From positions 1 through 64,000 of the forward strand of contig NZ_JACHYE010000004.1 in assembly GCF_014192645.1 (NCBI RefSeq): 64,000 nt of DNA. Direction: 5' to 3'. The notes under the pieces are model-generated. The model did not search any database. It had not been told where the DNA came from and was given only the letters and a program-made list of their open reading frames with translations. Origin of the DNA: Herbaspirillum sp. Sphag64 (GTDB lineage Bacteria; Pseudomonadota; Gammaproteobacteria; Burkholderiales; Burkholderiaceae_D). Below, one piece after another: positions 27,873 through 38,283 of this stretch; the stretch's first letter is position 1, and the number at the start of each line of letters is the position of its first letter. The translations under genes and the position numbers were made by a program.

Positions 27873-28580
27873 ATGTCGACATTTCTTGATCGCATGGCAG
27901 AGCGCGTGACGCGGTGCAAACGTATTCTTTACGCCATTGCCGAGGCTTCCGAAAAGCCAATGATTCTGGTCAAGGAGTTGTCGCCTCGTTCACGTCGACA
28001 CCTACTGCGTCATTTCCTGGCACTGGAAGAAAAGGACCGGCTGCTGCGCTTTGGTACCAAGCTGTCCGATGAGCTTGTGACGCGCTACGTAGAGCAGCTC
28101 GATTTTTCCCGCGATACGATATTTGGCGTCTATGACCGCAAATTGCGGCTGCTTGGCGTCGGCCATCTGGCGTTCGCGCCGCGAGAAACTTCGCGTGTCA
28201 GCGGCGCCACCATCAAGGCCCGTATTGCCGAATTCGGGGTGTCGGTATCGGCGGCTGCACGCGGTATGGGAGTTGGTACCAAGTTGTTTGAGCGCGGTGC
28301 CATGCGTTGCCGCAATGCTGACGTCGATACCTTGTACATGCATTGTCTGTCGTCCAACAAAGTGATGATGCATATCGCCACCAAGGCAGGTATGGAAATC
28401 CATCGCGATTACGGCGAAGCGGATGCCTACCTCAAGCTCAAACCAGCCAATTCGGTCACAGTATTGCAGGAGGCCGTTGAGGAACAGGCGGCGATGCTGG
28501 ATTACATCGTTAAGTCCAATGTGCGTGCCTTGCTGAAATGGCTGACCAAGGTCACTGGTATCGGCAAGCCCAAAGCCTAG
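27873..28580 (+). CDS. GNAT-family N-acetyltransferase
   Basis: A 235-residue protein with a GNAT core at about 30-190. The acetyl-CoA loop is represented by GVSVSAAARGMGVGTKLFERG (Arg/Gln-x-x-Gly-x-Gly/Ala form, about 126-146), followed by the LYMHCLSSNKVMMHIATKAG motif B/C. The acceptor is unknown. It follows cca by 12 bases on the same strand and is probably co-transcribed. Confidence 0.8.
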   Translation: MSTFLDRMAERVTRCKRILYAIAEASEKPMILVKELSPRSRRHLLRHFLALEEKDRLLRFGTKLSDELVTRYVEQLDFSRDTIFGVYDRKLRLLGVGHLAFAPRETSRVSGATIKARIAEFGVSVSAAARGMGVGTKLFERGAMRCRNADVDTLYMHCLSSNKVMMHIATKAGMEIHRDYGEADAYLKLKPANSVTVLQEAVEEQAAMLDYIVKSNVRALLKWLTKVTGIGKPKA

Positions 28581-28627
28581 CCGGTTGAGCGCATAATACG
28601 GGGCTTGGCATTTCACGCATCCAGATC

Positions 28628-29509
28628 ATGAACAGTACCGCCAGCACCGCCGACTTCTTCGCCAGCGTTGCCACTAAATCCGATAGCGGCGCATTACGCG
28701 GCGACTATACCTTGGCCGACCAGAATTTTGTTGTCACCCAGCAATGGGACGCCTATACCCCTGCCCAGCACGCCCTATGGCGGCGCCTTTATGAGCGCCA
28801 GGCCAAGCTGATTCCCGGCCGTGCCTGTGACGTCTTTATCGACAGCCTGGCCGCATTGGATGTTTCCCACGGGATTCCCCGTTTCGATCAGACCAGCGAG
28901 GCGCTGTATAAGGCGACCGGCTGGCAGCTGGTTGCGGTCCCGGGGCTGGTGCCGGACCACACCTTTTTCGAGCACCTGGCCAACCGTCGTTTTCCGGTCA
29001 CGGTCTGGCTGCGTGAAGCGCATGAGTTTGACTACATTGTCGAGCCGGATGTGTTCCATGACTTCTTTGGTCACGTACCGTTGCTGTTCAATTCCGTCTT
29101 TGCCGATCACCTGCAAGAGTATGGCAAAGGCGGTTTAAAGGCGCTCAAGCTTGATGGTCTGGGCTTGCTGGCGCGGCTATATTGGTACACGATCGAGTTT
29201 GGGTTGATCGAAAGTCCGCAAGGCTTGCGCGTTTATGGTGCCGGTATTTTGTCTTCAGGTGGCGAGATTGAGCACTGCCTGCGTAATTCGCAACCCAGGC
29301 GCATTCCGTTTAATGTCGAGCGCGTCATGCGGACCTTGTACAAGATCGATTCGTATCAGGAGACTTACTTCGTGATTCGTGATTTTGAGCAATTGTTTGA
29401 GGATACGCATCCTGACTTTACACCGCTATATGCCCACCTGAACACACTGGAGGCGTTACCCGCCAACAGTTTGTTGGCAGGGGAAATCAATCTGCCGGCC
29501 AGCCCATGA
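28628..29509 (+). CDS. phhA: Phenylalanine 4-monooxygenase
   Basis: Pterin-dependent non-haem iron hydroxylase that converts phenylalanine to tyrosine. The 293-residue bacterial form lacks the ACT regulatory domain. Iron ligands are His144 and His149 in VFHDFFGHVPLL and Glu190 in YWYTIEFGL. The usual partner phhB (pterin dehydratase) is not adjacent. It is followed by a terminator and then by the indolepyruvate oxidoreductase gene, so aromatic-acid catabolism genes are side by side. Confidence 0.95.
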   Translation: MNSTASTADFFASVATKSDSGALRGDYTLADQNFVVTQQWDAYTPAQHALWRRLYERQAKLIPGRACDVFIDSLAALDVSHGIPRFDQTSEALYKATGWQLVAVPGLVPDHTFFEHLANRRFPVTVWLREAHEFDYIVEPDVFHDFFGHVPLLFNSVFADHLQEYGKGGLKALKLDGLGLLARLYWYTIEFGLIESPQGLRVYGAGILSSGGEIEHCLRNSQPRRIPFNVERVMRTLYKIDSYQETYFVIRDFEQLFEDTHPDFTPLYAHLNTLEALPANSLLAGEINLPASP

Positions 29510-29552
29510 AGTGAATTGGTTTTTATTGTCAGACGTATAATATTTTCCGGCA

Positions 29553-29579
29553 ACCTGCCCACTTGTGGCAGGTTTTTTT
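29553..29579 (+). terminator. Intrinsic terminator after phhA
   Basis: ACCTGCC (29553-29559) pairs with GGCAGGT (29567-29573) and a run of T residues follows. Confidence 0.85.
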
Positions 29580-29752
29580 ATGTCTGCCCCCTGTTTCCAT
29601 GCTGCGCCGTGCGTAGCAGTCTCGCTGCCGTTGTGCTAATGTCGTCTCACTAAAAAAGGAAACATCCAGCTCACAAGGCAGAGATGTTTTGACCGGATCC
29701 CGATCGGATTCAAGTGCAACAAAGACACAATTTTTGGCACGGAGACAAACGC

Positions 29753-32700
29753 ATGAATGCACCACTCACGGTAGCAAACCAACAGGCGCTATTGCAGGAC
29801 GCCATTTCCCTGGACGACAAATATTCGCTGCAGCATGGCCGGGTCTTCATGACTGGCATACAGGCGTTGATTCGTCTGCCCATGCTGCAACGGCAATGTG
29901 ATGTACAGGCCGGACTCAACACTGCCGGTTTCATCACCGGCTATCGCGGTTCACCACTAGGCACCGTGGACCAGACTGCGGCCAAGGCACAAAAATATCT
30001 GGATGCCGCGCATGTGAAATTCCATCCCGGCATGAACGAGGATCTGGCTGCCACCAGTGTCTGGGGTACGCAACAGGTGAACCTGTTCCCGGGCGCGCAA
30101 TATGACGGCGTATTCTCGCTCTGGTACGGCAAAGGACCGGGCGTAGATCGCTGTGGAGACGTCTTCAAACATGCCAATATGGCGGGCACCTCACGCCACG
30201 GCGGTGTGCTGGTGATTGCCGGCGATGATCATGCCGCCAAGTCTTCCACCACCGCCCATCAGAGCGAACATATTCTCAAGGCCTGTGGTATCCCGGTGCT
30301 GTATCCCTCATCGGTCCAGGAATATCTGGACTACGGCTTGCACGGCTGGGCCATGAGCCGCTATACCGGCTTGTGGGTAGCCATGAAATGCGTCACCGAT
30401 ATCGTTGAGTCGGGTATGTCGGTGATGATCGACTCGCAACGTGTGCAACCGATCTTGCCACAGGACTTTGCTCTGCCAGCGGGCGGTCTCAATATCCGCC
30501 AGCCCGATACCGTGCTGGAGCAGGAAGCCCGCATGAATGTCTACAAGTGGTATGCGGCACTGGCCTACGCGCGGGTCAACAAGCTCAATCAAATCATCTG
30601 GGACAGTCCGCATGCTCGTATCGGCATCATCACCGCCGGCAAGTCCTATCTCGATACCAGACAAGCACTGGAAGACCTCGGCATTGATGAACAGGTTGCG
30701 CGCGACATTGGCCTGCGTCTCTACAAGATCGGCATGACCTGGCCACTGGAAGCGGAAGGCGTGCGCGAGTTCGCACAAGGGCTGGATGAAATTCTGGTGG
30801 TGGAAGAAAAGCGCCAGATTCTGGAATACCAGCTCAAGGAAGAACTCTATAACTGGCGCGATGATGTTCGTCCACGGGTGGTTGGCAAGTTCGATGACAC
30901 CGGAGAATGGAGTGGCTCACCGCGCGAAGGTCACGGTAACTGGCTGCTGCCTGCGACCTATGAACTGAATCCGGCGCAAATTGCGCGGGCGATTGCCACG
31001 CGCATTTCCAAATACTTTGCTGGCCATCCGATTGAGCAACGTGTCAAACAGCGAATTGCCTATCTGGAAGCGAAGGAAGCCACGCTCAACATCAGCACCA
31101 AACCGGATCCCGAAAAAGATCGCATCCCGCATTTCTGCTCTGGTTGCCCGCACAACAGCTCGACCAAGCTACCCGAAGGCAGCCGCGGTCTGGCTGGGAT
31201 TGGTTGCCACTACATGGTGACCTGGATGGATCGGGAATCAACGATTTTCTCGCACATGGGCGGGGAGGGCGTGACCTGGGTGGGGCAGGCACCATTCACC
31301 AGCGAAAAGCATGTGTTTTCCAACCTTGGCGATGGCACCTATTTCCACTCTGGTTTGTTAGCGGTGCGCGCTTCGGTAGCGGCCAAGGTCAATATTACCT
31401 ACAAGATTCTCTACAACGATGCAGTGGCCATGACCGGTGGTCAGGAGTTCGATGGACCACTCGACCCGGCGATGATTTCGCGTCAGCTGGCTGCCGAAAA
31501 TGTACAACCCATCATCGTTGTCACCGACGAGCCCGATAAATATCCACCCGGCACGCGCTGGGCCGAAGGCGTCACTATTCGTCATCGTAGCGAGCTCGAT
31601 GCGGTGCAGCGAGAATTGCGCGAAGTATCAGGTGTCTCGGCGATGATCTACGACCAGACCTGCGCGTCGGAAAAGCGTCGCCGTCGCAAACGTGATGCCT
31701 ACCCTGATCCGGCCAAACGTGCCGTCATCAACGAAGCCGTTTGTGAAGGTTGTGGCGATTGCAGTGTGCAATCGAACTGCCTGTCGGTCGAGCCGCTGGA
31801 GACCGAATTCGGTCGCAAGCGTCAGATCAATCAATCCTCCTGCAATAAGGATTTTTCTTGCGTAACCGGTTTTTGCCCCAGCTTCGTGACCGTCGAAGGT
31901 GGCAAGCTGAAAAAGGCAAAGAAGACTGCTCCTGCCGCTAGCGATGGCGTTGCCCTGCCGACGTTGCCGCAGCCAGTGCTGCCTGCACTGACGGATCATT
32001 ACGGCATCATTGTCACCGGCATCGGCGGCACCGGCGTCATCACCATTGGTCAGATTCTCGCGATGGCAGCGCATGTCGAAGGACGTGCCTGCTCGGTGCT
32101 GGACATGAGTGGCTTGGCCCAAAAGGGGGGGCCCGTGATGTCGCATGTGCGCTTGTCCAGCGATACCGATGGCTTGTATTCGACGCGTGTTGGCACCGGT
32201 GCTGCTGATCTGGTAATTGGTTGCGACGTCATTGTCAGTGCCAGTCGCGATGCACTCTCGCGCATGGGTGAGGGACGAACCCGTGCTGCCATCAATGCGA
32301 CGCAAATGCCTACCGCTGCTTTCGTCCGTAATCCCGACTGGCAGTTCCCTGCCGCTTCGGCACAGGGCAGCATTGAGCAAGCCTGCGGCAAGCAGGGTGT
32401 GGCCTTTATCGACGCAGGTAATATCGCCACCGCACTCATGGGCGATGCGATTGCCACCAATATGTTCATGCTTGGTTACGCGTGGCAAAAAGGCTGGGTG
32501 CCGTTGTCAGAAGCCGCAATTCTCAAAGCCATCGAGCTCAATGCCCTGTCGGTCGAGTTCAACAAGCAGGCCTTTGGCTGGGGTCGTGCTGCGGCACATG
32601 ATACTGCTGCGGTAGAGCTGGCCGCGCGTCGCAATGGTATGACCGCGCAAGTGATCGATTTCAAGTTGCCACCCAAGCTTGATGAGGTCATTGCCAAGCG

Positions 32701-33349
32701 CGTCGCATTCCTGAGCGATTATCAGAACGCTGCCTATGCCGGCCAATATAGTGAATTTGTGGAACAGGTCAGGGCTGTAGAGAGTCGCTTTGGCAACCTT
32801 GGAAACGGGCTCAAGCTCACCCATGCAGTTGCCAATTATCTGTTCAAACTGATGGCCTACAAGGATGAGTATGAAGTGGCACGACTTTACACTGCACCGG
32901 CCTTCCGCGAAAAAATTGCAGCCATGTTCGAAGGTGACTACCAGCTGAAATTCCACCTGGCGCCACCGCTGCTGGCACGGCATGATGCCAATGGTCATCT
33001 GCTCAAGCAGCAGTATGGTCCGTGGATGATGCGGGCGTTTGGCGTGCTTTCGAAGTTACGCTTCTTGCGCGGATCGCTGTTTGATCCGTTTGGCTACACC
33101 GCCGAGCGCAAGCAGGAGCGCGCCTTGATTGAGGCCTATCGCACTACGATTGCTGACGTGCTGGCAAAGCTGACGCCGGAGAACCTGGCACAGGCTGTCG
33201 CCATTGCACGTATTCCGGAGGAGATTCGTGGTTATGGCCACGTCAAGGAGCGTCACCTGAAGGCCGCTACACAAAAACAAGCCGCGTTGCTGCAGACCTA
33301 TCATGGTCAGCAACAGCCGGTTGCAGGAGGCAGTCAGGAAGCCGCCTGA
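29753..33349 (+). CDS. Indolepyruvate:ferredoxin oxidoreductase, fused subunits
   Basis: Oxidative decarboxylation of aryl- or branched 2-oxo acids to acyl-CoA, using thiamine diphosphate and Fe-S clusters. The 1198-residue single-chain product has an N-terminal pyrimidine-binding transketolase-like region and a TPP-binding core with CSGCPHNSST and GDGTYFHSGLLAV. A cysteine-rich block CEGCGDCSVQSNC with further CNKDFSC and GFCPSF lies near residue 665. The C terminus is an IorB-like gamma domain starting GIGGTGVITIGQ. Fusion of IorA and IorB is normal in Betaproteobacteria. GGAGAC precedes the ATG at 29753. Next to phhA it suggests use of aromatic amino acids. Confidence 0.92.
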   Translation: MNAPLTVANQQALLQDAISLDDKYSLQHGRVFMTGIQALIRLPMLQRQCDVQAGLNTAGFITGYRGSPLGTVDQTAAKAQKYLDAAHVKFHPGMNEDLAATSVWGTQQVNLFPGAQYDGVFSLWYGKGPGVDRCGDVFKHANMAGTSRHGGVLVIAGDDHAAKSSTTAHQSEHILKACGIPVLYPSSVQEYLDYGLHGWAMSRYTGLWVAMKCVTDIVESGMSVMIDSQRVQPILPQDFALPAGGLNIRQPDTVLEQEARMNVYKWYAALAYARVNKLNQIIWDSPHARIGIITAGKSYLDTRQALEDLGIDEQVARDIGLRLYKIGMTWPLEAEGVREFAQGLDEILVVEEKRQILEYQLKEELYNWRDDVRPRVVGKFDDTGEWSGSPREGHGNWLLPATYELNPAQIARAIATRISKYFAGHPIEQRVKQRIAYLEAKEATLNISTKPDPEKDRIPHFCSGCPHNSSTKLPEGSRGLAGIGCHYMVTWMDRESTIFSHMGGEGVTWVGQAPFTSEKHVFSNLGDGTYFHSGLLAVRASVAAKVNITYKILYNDAVAMTGGQEFDGPLDPAMISRQLAAENVQPIIVVTDEPDKYPPGTRWAEGVTIRHRSELDAVQRELREVSGVSAMIYDQTCASEKRRRRKRDAYPDPAKRAVINEAVCEGCGDCSVQSNCLSVEPLETEFGRKRQINQSSCNKDFSCVTGFCPSFVTVEGGKLKKAKKTAPAASDGVALPTLPQPVLPALTDHYGIIVTGIGGTGVITIGQILAMAAHVEGRACSVLDMSGLAQKGGPVMSHVRLSSDTDGLYSTRVGTGAADLVIGCDVIVSASRDALSRMGEGRTRAAINATQMPTAAFVRNPDWQFPAASAQGSIEQACGKQGVAFIDAGNIATALMGDAIATNMFMLGYAWQKGWVPLSEAAILKAIELNALSVEFNKQAFGWGRAAAHDTAAVELAARRNGMTAQVIDFKLPPKLDEVIAKRVAFLSDYQNAAYAGQYSEFVEQVRAVESRFGNLGNGLKLTHAVANYLFKLMAYKDEYEVARLYTAPAFREKIAAMFEGDYQLKFHLAPPLLARHDANGHLLKQQYGPWMMRAFGVLSKLRFLRGSLFDPFGYTAERKQERALIEAYRTTIADVLAKLTPENLAQAVAIARIPEEIRGYGHVKERHLKAATQKQAALLQTYHGQQQPVAGGSQEAA

Positions 33350-33373
33350 TCAGAGTCGAAGGCAGGGACTAAT

Positions 33374-34237
33374 TCAAGCGCGTCGGCCACCGCTGACGCG
33401 CGCGATCCCTGCCAGATCATTCCAGCTCTGCACTTCGGTAAAGCCCTGGGCGCTGAGCAGCTCGCGCACGGCGTCAACCTGATCGTAGCCATGTTCCATC
33501 AGCAGCCAGCCATGCGGTTTCAGGAACACTTTGGCACCATCGACGATGATGCGTAATGCCGACAAGCCATCCGCATGGTCGGTCAAGGCACTGACCGGTT
33601 CAAAGCGCAAATCACCCTGCGACAGATGGGTATCGCCCGCGACAATATAAGGCGGATTGGCAGCGATCAGGTCCAGTGCATGCCGCATATCCGTGCCTAG
33701 CGCTTCATACCAGTTGCTGTGCAAAAATTGCACGCTGGTGCCATGGCGTTGTGCATTGCTGCGAGCCACCAGCAGGGCATCTTCACTGATATCGAGTGCA
33801 GTCATGGTGACGTCGGCACGGGTGTGGGCGATAGCGACAGCAATAGCGCCTGAACCGGTACCCATATCGAGCCCCCAGCCACCGGGTGGTAGCCGGTCCA
33901 GCGCCAGTTCGACCAGCAGTTCAGTCTCTGGACGCGGGATCAATACCGCCGGTGTGACTTGCAGTGGCAAACCGAAAAATTCGCGCTCACCGACGATATA
34001 GGCAATCGGTTCGCCGCGGAGTCGACGTTCAAACAGCGCTGTCAATTGCAAGACCTCATCACTGCTCAGGGACCGCTCCGACTGCGTGATCAACTGGATT
34101 CTTGTCAGTTGCAGCGCATGGCTGAGCAGAATCCGGTTTTCCAGGGTATCCAGCGGTGCACTGCGCAATGCTGCTGCCAGCGACATGCCGGGCGTAAAGT
34201 AGGCGGAAGAGTTCAAGTTAGCGTTGGTGTCAGCCAC
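33374..34237 (-). CDS. prmC: Release factor glutamine methyltransferase
   Basis: Methylates the Gln of the GGQ motif in RF1 and RF2 using SAM. The 287-residue product has the SAM-binding DMGTGSGAIA (from 124) and the NPPY catalytic motif at 194-197, characteristic of N5-glutamine methyltransferases. The start overlaps the end of dsbB by eight bases. Its substrate gene prfA is two genes upstream on the same strand. Confidence 0.95.
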   Translation of the reverse strand: MADTNANLNSSAYFTPGMSLAAALRSAPLDTLENRILLSHALQLTRIQLITQSERSLSSDEVLQLTALFERRLRGEPIAYIVGEREFFGLPLQVTPAVLIPRPETELLVELALDRLPPGGWGLDMGTGSGAIAVAIAHTRADVTMTALDISEDALLVARSNAQRHGTSVQFLHSNWYEALGTDMRHALDLIAANPPYIVAGDTHLSQGDLRFEPVSALTDHADGLSALRIIVDGAKVFLKPHGWLLMEHGYDQVDAVRELLSAQGFTEVQSWNDLAGIARVSGGRRA

Positions 34238-34700
34238 GTTTGAAGAAGCGCCGTGCCAGTACCAGACTCAACAGCACGAAGCAGATCAGCGACCATTTCG
34301 GGATTGCCAGACCGAGGAATGGGTATTGCATCGAGCACAGTCCATCGGCCTGAAACAGGATCGGCCAGAGCTTGGCGGTGGGCGCGGTATTGAGTGCGGT
34401 TTCCAGCGGATCAATCGCGCAGGTGGTACCTGGATGAGCCTGTACCCAAAGATGCCAGCAGGCAGTGCCAACGCCGCCAAGTGCTGCCAGCAGTGCAAGA
34501 CCTGAGCCGGTGCGGCCGGCGCGGGCTGGCAACAGCGCGAAGATCACACAAATGATCGCGATTGCGGCAAACAGATAACGCTGGATGATGCACAGCGGGC
34601 AGGGTGTCATTTCTTCGACGATCTGCAGATACAAGGCAACGCCCAGCAGGGCGACACAGGAGACAGCGACCGACAGCAACAGGAGTTTGGAAGATTTCAT
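34230..34700 (-). CDS. dsbB: Disulfide bond formation protein B
   Basis: Inner-membrane quinone reductase that reoxidises DsbA. The 156-residue product has four transmembrane helices, the first periplasmic CXXC in MTPCPLCIIQRY, and the second cysteine pair in GTTCAIDP and GLCSMQYPF. The frame is open to 34826, but MKSSKLLLLSVAVS at 34700 gives the normal start. It sits between prfA and prmC, normally direct neighbours, and overlaps prmC by eight bases. Confidence 0.93.
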   Translation of the reverse strand: MKSSKLLLLSVAVSCVALLGVALYLQIVEEMTPCPLCIIQRYLFAAIAIICVIFALLPARAGRTGSGLALLAALGGVGTACWHLWVQAHPGTTCAIDPLETALNTAPTAKLWPILFQADGLCSMQYPFLGLAIPKWSLICFVLLSLVLARRFFKRG

Positions 34701-34874
34701 GGGATCGGGAGAGTGAGTCAGCGTTTGATGTTGTTGGATTTTCCTGAATTCAGGCAGTACCTCAGAGATCGTCTCTTGCAATAGGTTCCAGCGTCGCTGC
34801 ATTGTGCCACGGCAAGCGACAATCAATCTCGATTGATATCGTTTCTGCTAACGATCAGCGTGACGCAGCGATTC

Positions 34875-35954
34875 TCAATCGTCACCCAATTGTGCCAGTA
34901 ACTCCGCCTGATGTTCGGTAATGAGGGCATTGGTCAGTTCTTCCAGATCACCGTCCATGATGAAGTCGAGTTTGTACAAGGTCAGGTTGATGCGATGGTC
35001 GGTCATCCGTCCCTGTGGGAAGTTATAGGTACGGATACGCTCACTGCGGTCACCTGACCCGATCAGCGATTTACGCGTTGCGGCTTCCTTGGATTGCTGT
35101 TCGCGCAGTTGTACATCCTTGATACGCGCGGCCAGCACCTTGAGTGCCGAGGCTTTGTTCTTGTGCTGGCTGCGATCATCCTGGCATTCCACCACGATAC
35201 CGGTCGGCATATGCGTGATACGCACCGCAGAATCAGTCTTGTTGATGTGCTGGCCACCGGCACCTGAAGCACGATAGGTATCGATACGGATATCGGCTGG
35301 ATTGATATCCACATCCTCAACTTCGTCTGCTTCAGGCATGACTGCTACGGTGCAGGCCGAGGTGTGGATACGTCCCTGTGTTTCAGTCGCTGGTACGCGT
35401 TGGACCCGATGACCGCCTGATTCAAATTTAAGACGCGAATACGCACCGAAGCCGGCAATGCGCACAATCACTTCCTTGTAGCCGCCGATTTCTGATTCCG
35501 AGGCTGACATCATTTCGACCTGCCAGCGATTGCGCTCGGCGAAGCGCGTATACATACGCAGCAGATCGCCTGCGAACAGCGCTGATTCATCGCCACCGGT
35601 ACCGGCACGAATTTCCAGGAAAATATTGCGTTCATCATTGGGATCCTTAGGCAGCAGCATCTTTTGCAGATCGCTTTCCAGTGCCTCCATCCGGGCTTTG
35701 GCCGTATTGATCTCTTCCTGGGCAAAGTCCTTCATATCAGGGTCGGCCAGCAGTTCCTGTGCCGTGCTGATGTCCTTCGCGCCTTGGGTGTAGTCGTGAT
35801 ATAGCGCGGCCAGCGGACCCAGTTCAGCATGTTCGCGCGTCATCTTGCGATAGTTGTCCATGTCAGCGGTGGCATCTTCTTGTGCCAGCAGGCTATTGAG
35901 TTCTTCCAGCCGCTCGGCGAGCTGGTCGAGTTTGGCGAGCATGGAGGGTTTCAT
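34875..35954 (-). CDS. prfA: Peptide chain release factor 1
   Basis: Recognises UAA and UAG and triggers peptidyl-tRNA hydrolysis. The 359-residue product has the stop-codon tripeptide PAT at 188-190 and the catalytic GGQ at 233-235, at the same positions as in E. coli RF1. Start [12 protein letters not shown] at 35954 aligns with the E. coli protein; Met at 35942 is the alternative. No clear Shine-Dalgarno is visible for either. It is downstream of hemA, the classical hemA-prfA order. Confidence 0.96.
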   Translation of the reverse strand: MKPSMLAKLDQLAERLEELNSLLAQEDATADMDNYRKMTREHAELGPLAALYHDYTQGAKDISTAQELLADPDMKDFAQEEINTAKARMEALESDLQKMLLPKDPNDERNIFLEIRAGTGGDESALFAGDLLRMYTRFAERNRWQVEMMSASESEIGGYKEVIVRIAGFGAYSRLKFESGGHRVQRVPATETQGRIHTSACTVAVMPEADEVEDVDINPADIRIDTYRASGAGGQHINKTDSAVRITHMPTGIVVECQDDRSQHKNKASALKVLAARIKDVQLREQQSKEAATRKSLIGSGDRSERIRTYNFPQGRMTDHRINLTLYKLDFIMDGDLEELTNALITEHQAELLAQLGDD

Positions 35955-36065
35955 GAGTAGGTCTGCAATCGAATGTACAAAAATCAAAGGGAGGCAGGGC
36001 AGATGCGCCCGGGCAGGCAGTACAGCCGCAGTGCCTGTGACGGCAGCGGCTAGCGCAAAGGGAAG

Positions 36066-37367
36066 CTAACGCTTGGCGCGGAACAGTTGAGGCAGCAGAT
36101 TGACGAGCTGGCTACGCTCGTCACCCTGGGCGTGATGCAGGGCCTGTTGCGGGCCATGCAGGAATTTGGCGGTGAGACCTTTGGACAGGGCTTCCAGTAC
36201 CTGATCGATATCGGCACCCTTGGCCAGCATACGACGGGCACGTTCCAGTTCGGCCTGACGCAGTGCTTCGCCACTGTCATGCAGATCCTGAATCAGCGGC
36301 ACCATGGCACGGTGATCGATCCAGTGCATGAACGACTGCACCCGGGTTTCGATGATGGCCTCGGCCTGCGCGACGGCAGCCTGACGGTTTTCGACACCGC
36401 TTTGTACCACCGAGGCGAGATCATCCACGGTGTAGAGGAAGACGTCATCCAGGCGCGCGACTTCCGCCTCGATATCACGTGGCACCGCCAGATCGACCAT
36501 GAAAATCGGTTTGTGACGACGTGCCTTGACGGCGCGTTCCACCAGACCCAGTCCGATGATCGGCAAGGAAGACGCAGTGCAGGAGACGATGATGTCAAAG
36601 CGTGAGAGCTCTGTTGGCAGGTCTGCCAGACGCAGCGCGGCGCCATTGAAACGGTGTGCCAGAGTTTCACCGCGTTCTAGGGTGCGGTTGGCCACTGTCA
36701 GCGATTTGGGATTCTGCGCCGCAAAGTGCGTAGCGCACAGTTCAATCATTTCACCAGCGCCGATGAACAGGACATGCTGGCCAGAGATGGAATCAAAGAT
36801 ACGTTGCGAAAGCCGCACCGCAGCGGCTGCCATTGAGACGCTGTGGGCACCGATTTCCGTGGTGCTGCGTACTTCCTTGGCGACCGCAAAGGTACGCTGG
36901 AACAGCTGATGCAGGTAGGTACCCAGTCCGCCGGCAGCCTCTGCCTGGCGAACTGCATCTTTCATTTGTCCGAGAATCTGCGGCTCACCGAGCACCATCG
37001 AGTCGAGCCCGGAAGCAACCCGGAACGCGTGACGTACCGCATTGTCTTGCGGCAGCGCGTACAGGAAAGGGCGCAGCTCGGCGTACGGCAATTGATGGTG
37101 GTCGGCCAGGAAGTGGGCAGTGCTATCGATGGCATCGTCAACGCCACCATTTACCTTGGTGCTGGCTGCGTAGAGTTCGGTGCGGTTACAGGTCGACAGA
37201 ATGGCTGCTTCGCCAGTTTGCGCATGACTTGTGCTGGAATCGCTACGACCGAACCAGGCGCGCGCAGAGGCGACCGCCTGACCAATCTGGTCGGCCGGAA
37301 ATGCCACCTTCTCACGCAGCGATAGCGGCGCGGTAGTGTGGTTGAGTCCGACGGCAAGCAAATGCAT
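36066..37367 (-). CDS. hemA: Glutamyl-tRNA reductase
   Basis: First committed step of C5 tetrapyrrole synthesis: reduces Glu-tRNA to glutamate-1-semialdehyde with NADPH. The 433-residue product starts [20 protein letters not shown], has the catalytic Cys in [10 protein letters not shown], the nucleotide-binding [13 protein letters not shown], and a C-terminal dimerisation helix. The in-frame extension to 37421 is not family-like. It is first of the hemA-prfA-dsbB-prmC run. A TATAAT-like -10 reads on the minus strand at 37428-37433, without a convincing -35. Confidence 0.95.
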   Translation of the reverse strand: MHLLAVGLNHTTAPLSLREKVAFPADQIGQAVASARAWFGRSDSSTSHAQTGEAAILSTCNRTELYAASTKVNGGVDDAIDSTAHFLADHHQLPYAELRPFLYALPQDNAVRHAFRVASGLDSMVLGEPQILGQMKDAVRQAEAAGGLGTYLHQLFQRTFAVAKEVRSTTEIGAHSVSMAAAAVRLSQRIFDSISGQHVLFIGAGEMIELCATHFAAQNPKSLTVANRTLERGETLAHRFNGAALRLADLPTELSRFDIIVSCTASSLPIIGLGLVERAVKARRHKPIFMVDLAVPRDIEAEVARLDDVFLYTVDDLASVVQSGVENRQAAVAQAEAIIETRVQSFMHWIDHRAMVPLIQDLHDSGEALRQAELERARRMLAKGADIDQVLEALSKGLTAKFLHGPQQALHHAQGDERSQLVNLLPQLFRAKR

Positions 37368-37545
37368 GATTTTTCGGGAGCGACAACGTAAAAAGTGGAG
37401 CAATAAACTGACAAAATTCAATCATCATTATACGCGTTGCGCGTCATCGAGCTTTGAACTGTATCAATAATGACTATATAAGCTGACTATCAAGGAGTGC
37501 CGGAAAGCGCAGCAAAACAACAGGGAAATTGTCTTTTTGTTAACT

Positions 37546-38256
37546 TTATTGGGGTGCCACTGCGCTTTGTCCATCAACCAGTTGCTCCAGCTGATAGCCG
37601 TAACCGTACACCGTTGCCAGCCTGAACCCATGCTCCGGCTTGAGTTGCAGCTTGCTACGCAGACGTGCGATATGGGTATCGATGGTCCGTGTCGGCAAGG
37701 CGTCTTCTGACTCTGGCCCCCAGATGCTTTCCTGTAGGTAAGCGCGCGACAGCGGGCGTCCCAGATGGCGGAACAGCAACAGGGCAAGGGCAAACTCCTT
37801 GCTGGTCAAGGCTACACTGTGCTCGCCATGGCGTACGCGATAGGTGGCCGGTTCAAACAGATAGTCGCCAATCTGTTGTACTGGTATGTCCTGATAGTCC
37901 GGATAAGCCAGTCGCAACAGCAGGCGCACACGCGCATTGATGGCGTGCCTTTGCAGTGGCTTGAATTCAGCGTCCAGAAGATGCCAGCTGGCATGCTCGC
38001 GGCGCAACGCCGTCAGGATCGCCAGCTCATTTGGCTGATCGGCGACCAAAAGCAATACCGGAATAGCTTGTTCATGGGCACGTTGCAGCAATGCTGTGAG
38101 TTGTTGTCCGGCGGTGGCCAGGTCAATGATCAGCAACTGTGCCGACAAGGCAGGCAGATCGGCGGCAGTAGGCACGCCCTGGCAGTGGTGCGGCGAAAGA
38201 TTGCGTGAAATGAGCGCAATATCACTGCCAGTCTGACTGAGGATGGCAATTTGCAT
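37546..38256 (-). CDS. Orphan OmpR-type response regulator with degenerate receiver
   Basis: A 236-residue transcription factor. The C-terminal winged helix (about 135-230) is intact, with the OmpR/PhoB pattern LTSKEFALALLLFRHLGR and TRTIDTHIARLRSKLQ. The N-terminal receiver keeps an Asp (Asp45 in LLIIDLA) and the conserved Lys (EFKP). It has lost the N-terminal acidic pair (IAILSQTG where EDD is expected), and the switch Thr is replaced by Val in VLLLVADQ. Mg-dependent phosphorylation is thus doubtful. No histidine kinase is nearby. It starts 27 bases after minE and probably belongs to the min operon. Confidence 0.82.
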   Translation of the reverse strand: MQIAILSQTGSDIALISRNLSPHHCQGVPTAADLPALSAQLLIIDLATAGQQLTALLQRAHEQAIPVLLLVADQPNELAILTALRREHASWHLLDAEFKPLQRHAINARVRLLLRLAYPDYQDIPVQQIGDYLFEPATYRVRHGEHSVALTSKEFALALLLFRHLGRPLSRAYLQESIWGPESEDALPTRTIDTHIARLRSKLQLKPEHGFRLATVYGYGYQLEQLVDGQSAVAPQ

Positions 38257-38283
38257 GGCGGTCGCCGCAGTAATCGGCGGCAC

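Noticed and set aside
29661-29690. Inverted repeat AAACATC...GATGTTT before the indolepyruvate oxidoreductase
   Set aside because: Seven-base arms with a 16-base loop, no T-run or known regulator; may be chance.
31628-32488. 286-codon minus-strand frame within the indolepyruvate oxidoreductase
   Set aside because: Inside a gene with intact Fe-S and IorB motifs; composition is not protein-like.
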